A stretch of 9,751 nucleotides of DNA. It comes from Clostridiales bacterium. GTDB lineage: Bacteria > Bacillota > Clostridia > Oscillospirales > Acutalibacteraceae. Each line of letters begins with the position of its first letter. The stretch's first letter is position 1. Of the stretch, positions 1 to 5,736 are shown one piece after another. The notes below the pieces were generated by a model. That model saw only the letters and a program-made list of their open reading frames with translations, had not been told where the DNA came from and did not search any database. The position numbers and the translations under genes were made by a program. The stretch lies in NCBI GenBank assembly GCA_019416395.1, contig DXXH01000005.1:1-9751 (forward strand), in the 5' to 3' direction.

Positions 1-1047
1 GTCCATCTCCAGCGCCGCCGCCACCTTTTCCCGCAGGGTGGGCAGCTTGCTGCCGCCGCCTGCCAGAAACAGAGCTGAAGGCGCTGCGCCGTTGACCCCC
101 AGCACCCGCTGGGCGATCTCCCGGGCCAGCAGCTCCTCCGCAGGAGCCAGCACCTGCTCCACCTCCTGGACGGTACAGGACTGCTCCTGACCCAGGATGT
201 CGGTAAAGCGCAGCTCCCCGCCGGTGGAAAGACCGGCCTTTATCTGTTCGGCGGTGGAAAAATCCCCCAGATACTCCCGCATGAGGGCTTCGGTGATCTC
301 ATCTCCCGCCACGGTAGCCATGGTGTAGCCCACCACGCTGCCGTCCCGGCACACGGCGATATCCGAGGTGCCCGCGCCGATATCCACCAACGCCAGGTTC
401 AGCAACCGGATATCCCCCGGTATGGCGGCGTTCATGGCGGCAATGGGCTCCAGCGTCATGCTGGCCACCTGCAATCCCGCTCCAAACATGGCGGAATACA
501 AGCTTTCCACCACCTCGCCGGGCAGGAACGTGGCTACCACGTCCACCTCCGCCTTTTTGCCATTGTGATGCAGCAGCATGGCCAAGGGGTAATCGTCCAG
601 CCGGTACTGGGCCACGCTGTACCCCACCAGGAAGAACTGCCGGTGCTCCTGCTCCCGCTGCCGCAACTGCTCTTCCGCAGCGGTAATGGCTCCGGCTTCC
701 AGCTGGCCCACCAGGTTTTCGGTGATGGCCTGCTTTTCTTCCAGCTCCAGGGAAAAACTCCCCCGCTCGGTGCGCAACGCCCGGCCTGCGGCCGCCACGC
801 ATACCCGGTTCAAGTGTACCCCCAGCCTGGCTTCCAGCTTACCGGTGACTTCCTTGGCCAAGGCGGCCACCGCGTCGATGTCGTCAATCTGCCCGTCCAT
901 CATCACCCGGTTTTTATGCTCCGCGCTTTCCACCGCCAGCAGCTTGAACTTTCCTTCCACCGGTTTGCCTACGATCCCCACAATGCTGCGGGTACCTATA
1001 TCCAAGGCAAATACCAGGTCTTTTTCCTGTTTCTTCCATTTGGCCAT
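1..1047 (-). CDS. FtsA-family actin-like ATPase (cell-division/PilM-like), N-terminal 349 codons, truncated by window edge
   Basis: The reading frame stays open from an ATG at 1047 to the left edge, so the C-terminus is missing. The protein belongs to the actin/Hsp70-like ATPase fold. A phosphate-1 loop ALDIGTRSIVGIVG is at residues 14-27, a phosphate-2 loop VDIGAGTSDI at 221-230 and an adenosine-binding GGGSKLPTL at 330-338. The segment around residues 80-175 (RVCVAAAGRALRTERG onwards) fits the SHS2/1C subdomain typical of FtsA. FtsA tethers FtsZ to the membrane and recruits the divisome; PilM-type relatives serve pilus assembly. Clostridia often carry a longer, poorly understood FtsA-like paralogue, and I think this is one. 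It is preceded by a short Lys-rich stretch (MAKWKKQEKD) and has no ftsZ visible next to it. The start is supported by AGGAAAG eight bases upstream. Family assignment is secure; a role in division is inferred. Confidence 0.85.
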   Translation of the reverse strand, partial: MAKWKKQEKDLVFALDIGTRSIVGIVGKPVEGKFKLLAVESAEHKNRVMMDGQIDDIDAVAALAKEVTGKLEARLGVHLNRVCVAAAGRALRTERGSFSLELEEKQAITENLVGQLEAGAITAAEEQLRQREQEHRQFFLVGYSVAQYRLDDYPLAMLLHHNGKKAEVDVVATFLPGEVVESLYSAMFGAGLQVASMTLEPIAAMNAAIPGDIRLLNLALVDIGAGTSDIAVCRDGSVVGYTMATVAGDEITEALMREYLGDFSTAEQIKAGLSTGGELRFTDILGQEQSCTVQEVEQVLAPAEELLAREIAQRVLGVNGAAPSALFLAGGGSKLPTLREKVAAALEMD

Positions 1048-1167
1048 AGAGTGGCTTTCCTTTCCCTGCAAAGCCAGGACGGCGCTCTCCCTTCCCGGCT
1101 TTGGATAGTGGGAAAATCACGGAAGCTCTTTCTCTTTCGGGGATTTTCCATGTTCCTTTCCTAGTGA

Positions 1168-1195
1168 AAAGGGAACCTGCTTCCAGATTCCCTTT
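1168..1195 (-). terminator. Hairpin terminator downstream of the chemoreceptor gene
   Basis: AAAGGGAA and TTCCCTTT form an 8-bp outer stem, extended by CTG/CAG around a four-base loop. Read on the minus strand, the position between the two stem parts is a U-G wobble and the loop is GAAG, giving a 12-bp hairpin. Read on the plus strand the same position is a C-A mismatch, so the minus-strand transcript folds better. It lies 34 bases past the chemoreceptor stop codon and ahead of the FtsA-like gene. The trailing T-run is short (TTTTCAC), so termination may be partial. Confidence 0.55.
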
Positions 1196-1228
1196 GTCTA
1201 TCTGAAAACCTACAGTGCAGTCGTCAGA

Positions 1229-3070
1229 TCAATATTTGCTGAAATTGTTGGTGAAAGAACCTGCGGTGTGATCCACAAAAGTCAGGGGATGATCCTCGTA
1301 GGATGTTTGATCCGCGCTGCCGCTTACACCCTGGCTGGCAGGAGTGCTGGTGCTGGCGCTGGAAGTGAAAGAGGAATCCACGCTGTCGTCGGTGCTCCGC
1401 AAAGTGAACCGGCCCAGCAATTCCTTCATCAAAGCGGCCTGGCCGGACAGCTCCTCGCTGGCGGCTGCGGATTCTTCGCTGGTGGCGGAGTTGGTCTGCA
1501 CCACAGAGGAAATCTGATCGATTCCTTCGGTGACCTGGGACACGGATTCTGCCTCACGCTCCACAGCGCTGGCTACGTTCTGCATATCGTTGATGGCCTG
1601 GCCAGCCAGTTCCACGGTCTTGGACAGAGCGTTAGATACCTGCTCCACGATCTCGTTGCCTTCTTCTACAGAAACGATGGAACGGTCGATGTAGTCCTTG
1701 GTTGCCTTAGCAGCCTGATCGGACTTGGACGCCAGATTCCGCACTTCGTCGGCCACAACCGCGAAGCCCTTGCCGGCGGTGCCAGCCCGGGCAGCTTCCA
1801 CAGCGGCGTTCAAAGCCAGAATGTTGGTCTGGAAGGCGATATTCTCAATGGTGGCAATGATCTTCTTGATTTCCTCAGAGGAATCGGAGATCTTCTTCAT
1901 AGCCTCAACCATGCTGTCCATGCACTTGGTGCTCTCTTCGATCTGACGGCCGGCAGCCTGGGAATGCTCCATAGCCTGCTCGCTGTTTTTAGCGTTTTCC
2001 TGAGAGTTGTTGGAAATTTCGGTAATAGTGGCGGAAAGCTGCTCCACAGCGCTGGCCTGCTGGGTAGCGCCCTGGGCCAGAGACTGGGCGCCAGTGGACA
2101 CCTGATCAGCGCCGGCAGCCACCTGCTCAGCGCTCAAAGCGATCTGGCCCAGTGTGTCGCTGAGCTTAAAGTTGATGGTGCGTACAGATTCCAAAACCTT
2201 GCTCAGGCTGCCCACATACACGGAAGGATCCTGAGAACGCACATTGAAGTTGCCGGAAGCCATCTCATTGAGCAGATAGCAGATATCCCGAATAGCGGCG
2301 GACAGCACGCTCTGGCTGGTACGCAGGCTATCGCACATTTCGCCCAGCTCGTTCTTGCTCTCGTAATCCACCGGCACTTCCAGATTGCCCTGGCTGTAGC
2401 CAGCCAGCGCATTATGCACCTGGTTGATAGGCACTACGATACTGCGAATCAGCTTGATGATCATGAAGATAATCAACAGCGTAATGATCACCAGAACTGC
2501 CACAGTAATGATAATGACCAGCATACCGGTGGTCTGCTGCTGGCTTACAGCTTCGTTCTGAGCATTGGAAAGAGAGGCTCCCATTTCTTCACCCAAGCTC
2601 ATCAAGGTATCCAGACGGGGAGAACATTCGTCCCGGATCAATGCAGTGGCGTCGTCGATCTTTCCCTCGTTGACTGCGCTGAGAATGCTGGGAACCATTT
2701 GGCTCCAGTCGTTCACAGCGGTAACGTATTCGTCCAGCTTGCCATCGCCCAGAGTATAGACTCCCTTCAATTCTTCCAGGTTGTCGTTGATCTCCTGCAA
2801 CAGCTGGGTTGCTTCGCTGGCCTTCGATTCCATATCCGGATCATCGGGGATCAGCACCACTTCCCGCACATGTGTAGCGGCTGTGCTGATGTTCAAGTTG
2901 CACTGCTGGACCAATTCGCTTGCCTTAACCTGCTTGTTCAGAATTCCAATAAACGTCGTCCGCTGATAACTCATCAAGGACAATGTGGTAATGGAAATTA
3001 TCAAAGCACAGGCAAGAAGCACTCCAAATCCTAGAATCAGGCTTTTCCGAATCTTCATATTCTTGAACAT
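1229..3070 (-). CDS. Methyl-accepting chemotaxis protein (transmembrane chemoreceptor)
   Basis: This 613-residue receptor senses a ligand outside the cell and controls the CheA kinase through CheW. Order of parts: short basic cytoplasmic start, TM1 (about residues 11-34), extracellular helical domain of about 145 residues (35-181, size and helical pattern fitting a four-helix-bundle sensor), TM2 (182-206), HAMP (about 207-258, with IVVPINQV and NELGEM), a second HAMP-like segment (about 259-306, LLNEMASGNFNV), then the long signalling coiled coil. The highly conserved hairpin tip, IAFQTNILALNAAVEAARAG and GKGFAVVADEVRNLA, is at 411-447. Flanking helices are rich in A/S/E/Q methylation-type positions. 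The last 60 residues are a Ser/Thr-rich tail ending NNFSKY, without the CheR/CheB-docking pentapeptide seen in some receptors. GGAGAG lies ten bases upstream of the ATG. The ligand cannot be told from sequence. It lies 78 bases downstream of the FtsE-like gene on the same strand with no terminator between, so read-through is possible. Confidence 0.97.
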   Translation of the reverse strand: MFKNMKIRKSLILGFGVLLACALIISITTLSLMSYQRTTFIGILNKQVKASELVQQCNLNISTAATHVREVVLIPDDPDMESKASEATQLLQEINDNLEELKGVYTLGDGKLDEYVTAVNDWSQMVPSILSAVNEGKIDDATALIRDECSPRLDTLMSLGEEMGASLSNAQNEAVSQQQTTGMLVIIITVAVLVIITLLIIFMIIKLIRSIVVPINQVHNALAGYSQGNLEVPVDYESKNELGEMCDSLRTSQSVLSAAIRDICYLLNEMASGNFNVRSQDPSVYVGSLSKVLESVRTINFKLSDTLGQIALSAEQVAAGADQVSTGAQSLAQGATQQASAVEQLSATITEISNNSQENAKNSEQAMEHSQAAGRQIEESTKCMDSMVEAMKKISDSSEEIKKIIATIENIAFQTNILALNAAVEAARAGTAGKGFAVVADEVRNLASKSDQAAKATKDYIDRSIVSVEEGNEIVEQVSNALSKTVELAGQAINDMQNVASAVEREAESVSQVTEGIDQISSVVQTNSATSEESAAASEELSGQAALMKELLGRFTLRSTDDSVDSSFTSSASTSTPASQGVSGSADQTSYEDHPLTFVDHTAGSFTNNFSKY

Positions 3071-3148
3071 AGCTAACTTTCTCTCCTATCTTTTTTTCTT
3101 AAATCTATATCATTTCGCGCCGTGAGTAGAGCATTTGGGGGGATCCGG

Positions 3149-3862
3149 CTAAACGATCTCGCCATACCTTCCCTTTTTCACGTCGCCAAAAATACAGCCG
3201 TCTACAAGTGTGACCACCCGCCGCCGCATGATATTCACATACTGGCTGGCGTGGGTCGCCATCACCACAGTGGTACCCTTACGGTTGATGGCTTCCAGCA
3301 AATGAAAGATATCCCATATATTATCGTCGTCTAAATTGGCGGTAATTTCATCTAACAGTAAAATGGACGGGCTATTGATCATGGCCCTGGCCAACTCGAT
3401 CCGCCGGCATTCCCCGCCGGAAAGCTCGATGGGGTAATACTTCTCATACCCCGACATTCCCACCAGGCCCAGCACCTTCCGCACCCGCGCCCGGGTCATA
3501 CGGTGTGTTTCAAACCGCATGGAAGAACCGATCATCGCTGCCAGTTCCAGGTTTTCCCCTACCGTTTGCCGGTGCACCAGGGAAGGCTCCTGCCACACCT
3601 GGCCAAATTTTAGGGCGATCCGGTGCCGTTTTCGTCTGGGGATCCGGGTGATATCCGTTTCCCCCAGAAATACATGGCCCCGGTCCGGCTTGATCTGCCC
3701 GGACATCAGTCCCAGCAAAGTGCTTTTCCCGGCGCCACTGCTTCCCGTCAAAAAGACGAAATCTCCCTGCTCAATGGTCAGGTTGATATCCCGCACCGCC
3801 ACCTCAATCTTATGGTCGCCCCGGTAAAATTTTGATACATTCTCCAATTTGATGGTAGGCAT
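3149..3862 (-). CDS. FtsE-like ABC transporter ATP-binding protein, no FtsX/permease neighbour in window
   Basis: This is a complete 237-residue ABC ATPase of the FtsE/LolD/MacB subclass. All nucleotide-binding motifs are visible: Walker A GSSGAGKST (residues 40-48), Q-loop glutamine 91 (VWQEPSLV), signature LSGGE (147-151), Walker B ILLLDE with catalytic E172, and the H-loop histidine 204 (MATH). The overall layout and the MATH ending strongly resemble FtsE, which pairs with the membrane protein FtsX to control peptidoglycan hydrolases at the septum. Unlike typical FtsE (DEPTGNLD), the D-loop region reads DEITANLD. No permease gene is next to it: upstream is a divergent peptidase gene and downstream the chemoreceptor. 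The partner must be encoded elsewhere, or the ATPase may serve a different complex. AGGA lies nine bases before the ATG. ABC ATPase identity is certain; the FtsE assignment is moderate. Confidence 0.9.
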   Translation of the reverse strand: MPTIKLENVSKFYRGDHKIEVAVRDINLTIEQGDFVFLTGSSGAGKSTLLGLMSGQIKPDRGHVFLGETDITRIPRRKRHRIALKFGQVWQEPSLVHRQTVGENLELAAMIGSSMRFETHRMTRARVRKVLGLVGMSGYEKYYPIELSGGECRRIELARAMINSPSILLLDEITANLDDDNIWDIFHLLEAINRKGTTVVMATHASQYVNIMRRRVVTLVDGCIFGDVKKGRYGEIV

Positions 3863-3935
3863 CTTTCCACATCCTCGCCCAACTTTGACGCCAGGGGGGC
3901 TTTTCGACTTTTTCCCCCATCACAGACCATTTTCA

Positions 3936-3963
3936 TTGCAAACCACAGCAATTTTGCTATAAT
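3936..3963 (+). promoter_or_regulatory. Housekeeping-type promoter with extended -10 for the C39 peptidase gene
   Basis: TTGCAA (3936-3941) and a perfect TATAAT (3958-3963) are separated by 16 bases. TG sits one base before the -10 (TGCTATAAT), making it an extended -10 element. Transcription would start near 3970, leaving a leader of about 30 bases that carries GGAGG at 3991-3995, seven bases before the ATG. A short inverted repeat, ATTGC/GCAAT (3935-3952), overlaps the -35 and spacer. Confidence 0.75.
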
Positions 3964-4002
3964 GGAACCATAGTTTTCGGAACCCACTGTGGAGGCCTTT
4001 CC

Positions 4003-4854
4003 ATGAATCATCGTCCCCAAACCAAAACCAAACGAAAAAAAGGAAAGCTGTTCCTGTTCTTCCTGCTGCTCTGCGCTGGGGGAGTGGCACTCTATTTCCA
4101 TTCTCCCTTTGCCAAGCCCTCTGTGGATCTTGCCCCTCTTTTAGAGCAAGGGGCTTCCGCTGTGGACCAGGCGGGGAAGGAACAGGGAGCGCCCCTTTCC
4201 CCTGAGGAAATTGAATCGCAGCTGGCTGGGGACCCGGCCATTTCCAATCAGTTTCCCCTGGTGGACCCCGCCGTGTCCGAACTGGTCACGGAAGGGGATC
4301 AGCAGGTCCTGATCGGGAACGGCCTGCACACCATCTACTACAACCAGACGGACCCCCGCTGGGCGGATAAGCCCTACGGTACGGATTCCATCGCCGGATA
4401 CGCTTGCGGCCCCACTGCTATGGCCATGGTGGTGTCCACCTTGACCGACCAGCTTATCGACCCGCCCACCATGGCCCAATGGGCCGTGGATCACGGTTAC
4501 TGGGCCAGTCAGAGCGGCACTTACCACTCCTTCATACAGGGAGCCAGCAAGGCCTTCGGCCTGGAATGCCAATCCTTTACGGAGCGGACTTCGGAAGCGC
4601 TGCAAAATGCCCTGCTGTCCGGGGATCTGCTGGTGGCCCTGATGGGGCCGGGCCATTTCACCCAGGGCGGGCATTTCATCGTCCTTCGGGGAATCACCCT
4701 GGAAGGGCAGGTACTGGTGGCCGATCCCAACAGTGTGGAGCGGAGCCTCACCGCCTGGGATCCTCAGATCATCTTTGATGAGCTTTCCACCAGCACTGCC
4801 GCCGGGGCTCCCCTTTGGCAGATTTCCAAAAATTTACTGCTCTCGTCAGACTAA
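4003..4854 (+). CDS. Membrane-anchored C39-family (papain-like) cysteine peptidase
   Basis: The 283-residue protein starts with a strongly basic stretch (KTKRKKGK) and one hydrophobic helix (about residues 15-32), the pattern of an uncleaved signal anchor with the rest outside the cell. Residues 35-105 form an acidic, low-complexity linker. The catalytic domain (about 108-283) matches the stand-alone Peptidase_C39_2 type: Q115 in YYNQTDPRW as the likely oxyanion-hole glutamine, catalytic C135 in YACGPTAMAMV, H224 in GGHFIVLRG and D241 in VADPNS. Standalone members are mostly uncharacterised; C39 domains fused to ABC exporters cut double-glycine leader peptides, but nothing here shows the substrate. 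The gene has its own strong promoter, a strong GGAGG site and a terminator, so it is a single-gene unit divergent from the FtsE-like ATPase. The fold and triad are well supported; the physiological role is unknown. Confidence 0.9.
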   Translation: MNHRPQTKTKRKKGKLFLFFLLLCAGGVALYFHSPFAKPSVDLAPLLEQGASAVDQAGKEQGAPLSPEEIESQLAGDPAISNQFPLVDPAVSELVTEGDQQVLIGNGLHTIYYNQTDPRWADKPYGTDSIAGYACGPTAMAMVVSTLTDQLIDPPTMAQWAVDHGYWASQSGTYHSFIQGASKAFGLECQSFTERTSEALQNALLSGDLLVALMGPGHFTQGGHFIVLRGITLEGQVLVADPNSVERSLTAWDPQIIFDELSTSTAAGAPLWQISKNLLLSSD

Positions 4855-4889
4855 TTTTGTAGAAATTATCTATCCTCTATATAACGCCC

Positions 4890-4924
4890 AAACATCGGCC
4901 GGTTGTAACAACTGGCCGATGTTT
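4890..4924 (+). terminator. 16-bp hairpin terminator between convergent genes
   Basis: AAACATCGGCC pairs with GGCCGATGTTT, continued by a G-U wobble and GTTG/CAAC around a TAA loop, giving a 16-bp stem. It sits 35 bases after the peptidase stop and 13 bases beyond the end of the convergent flagellar gene. The wobble forms only in plus-strand RNA (A-C mismatch in the other), so it fits the peptidase transcript best, but the 11-bp outer stem could serve both directions. T-runs on either side are short. Confidence 0.7.
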
Positions 4925-4937
4925 GCTTAGAATCACT

Positions 4938-5324
4938 TTATACAACGGACTTTTCCCGGGCAATTTTCCGGTTCAGTACCTTTTCAATTTCCACCACCCG
5001 CTCCAGAAGCTTTTGATTGGCTTCCATTCGGGTGGCTAACATGTTCTCCTGAGGGTCACTGGAAGGTTTTCCATTGAGCAAGCTTATGAAACGCTCTTTT
5101 TCTTCCCCTTCCGGCATGGCGTCCCGCTGTCGTCTCAGGGCCCGGTCCGCCACCTTCAGCTTGGCGATGGGCTCCTCCCGCATGGATAACACCAGCCGCA
5201 TGGATACTTCATCGTTGCGGTTGAGGGCGTCCCCCAGCTGCTGGGAATAATCCAGCACCTCATTGAGCAGCCCTGCCATGCGTTTGGCTTGCACCAAAGC
5301 GTCCAGCAACACTTCCTGCTTCAT
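4938..5324 (-). CDS. Putative flagellar export chaperone, FliT/FlgN-like
   Basis: This 128-residue, almost wholly helical protein has no membrane segment and no Cys or Trp. Heptad-like leucines run through residues 6-32 (LLDALVQAKRMAGLLNEVL) and 95-120, with a charged middle (MREEPIAKL near 48-56) and a Gly/Pro break at 85-91. Size and all-helical character fit the small chaperones FliT (for the cap protein FliD) and FlgN (for hook-filament junction proteins). Position decides the reading: it is the third gene after fliD and fliS, the usual place of fliT, and its ATG lies seven bases after the fliS stop, implying translational coupling. Sequence alone does not separate FliT from FlgN, and I see no diagnostic motif. 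GAGAGG lies just before the ATG, inside the overlap zone with the fliS end. Confidence 0.65.
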   Translation of the reverse strand: MKQEVLLDALVQAKRMAGLLNEVLDYSQQLGDALNRNDEVSMRLVLSMREEPIAKLKVADRALRRQRDAMPEGEEKERFISLLNGKPSSDPQENMLATRMEANQKLLERVVEIEKVLNRKIAREKSVV

Positions 5325-5331
5325 AATCCTC

Positions 5332-5712
5332 TCACTTTCCTGCTTCAGTGGTGTTCTTGTCGGCAGTCCGGAACGATTCCCGCAGTTCCATGATCATTTT
5401 CTTGATCCGTTCCAACTCCGTTTTGTTGCGGCCAAGCTTTACCCGGCTCAGCTCGTAACAGAAATAATCGTACAGCCTGGTAAGCTGCCCGCTGATCTCA
5501 TATTTCCTGTCCAGCGTGCTGTCCAGGTAGCGTATGATCTGCAGGCTCTTTTCCACCGACTCATCCAAAATCCCGTATTCTTTCTTGTCCAACGCGATTT
5601 CCGCCCGGGTCAGATGCTTTACCAGCTCGTCATAAAGCAGCAACAACAGTTCCCCCGGCGTCATGGTGTTCACCGACTGTTCTTTGTATAGCTGGAACCC
5701 TTTCCTATCCAT
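5332..5712 (-). CDS. fliS: Flagellin export chaperone FliS
   Basis: FliS binds the C-terminal helix of newly made flagellin in the cytoplasm, stops premature polymerisation and hands it to the FlhA export gate. The 126-residue length is typical. The N-terminal signature is clear: Y9, V14 and TPGELLLLLYDELVKHL (residues 18-34), followed by helices matching the family (IIRYLDSTLDRKYEISGQL, then LYDYFCYELSRVKLG). The C-terminus is a short charged tail. AAGGAG lies eight bases upstream of the ATG, which is 24 bases after the fliD stop, so the two are read as one transcript. No flagellin gene is in the window. Confidence 0.96.
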   Translation of the reverse strand: MDRKGFQLYKEQSVNTMTPGELLLLLYDELVKHLTRAEIALDKKEYGILDESVEKSLQIIRYLDSTLDRKYEISGQLTRLYDYFCYELSRVKLGRNKTELERIKKMIMELRESFRTADKNTTEAGK

Positions 5713-5736
5713 CTTTTTGGCTCCTTAATTCCAGGA

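Noticed and set aside
996..1151. A 51-codon minus-strand ORF (starting MENPRKRKSF) overlapping the start of the FtsA-like gene, with AGGAAAGG upstream
   Set aside because: About a third of it overlaps the FtsA-like coding region in another frame and the Arg/Lys/Pro-rich sequence resembles nothing known; it could be a leader peptide, but evidence is too thin.
1268..3034. A 588-codon open frame on the plus strand opposite the chemoreceptor gene
   Set aside because: It is fully antisense to a gene with all chemoreceptor motifs; its Gly/His/Leu/Gln-rich composition is that of a codon-bias shadow and it has no recognisable domain.
3104..3112. An extended -10-like element (TGATATAGA, minus strand) as promoter for the chemoreceptor
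   Set aside because: The -10 matches only in part and there is no reasonable -35 at 16-18 bases; no sigma-28-like site was found either.
3935..3952. ATTGC/GCAAT inverted repeat over the peptidase promoter as an operator
   Set aside because: Five-base arms in an AT-rich promoter arise easily by chance; mentioned only within the promoter entry.
4048..4080. A lipoprotein signal in the C39 peptidase (LLLC at residues 21-24)
   Set aside because: The residue before the cysteine is Leu rather than Gly/Ala/Ser, so this is not a valid lipobox; an uncleaved signal anchor is more likely.
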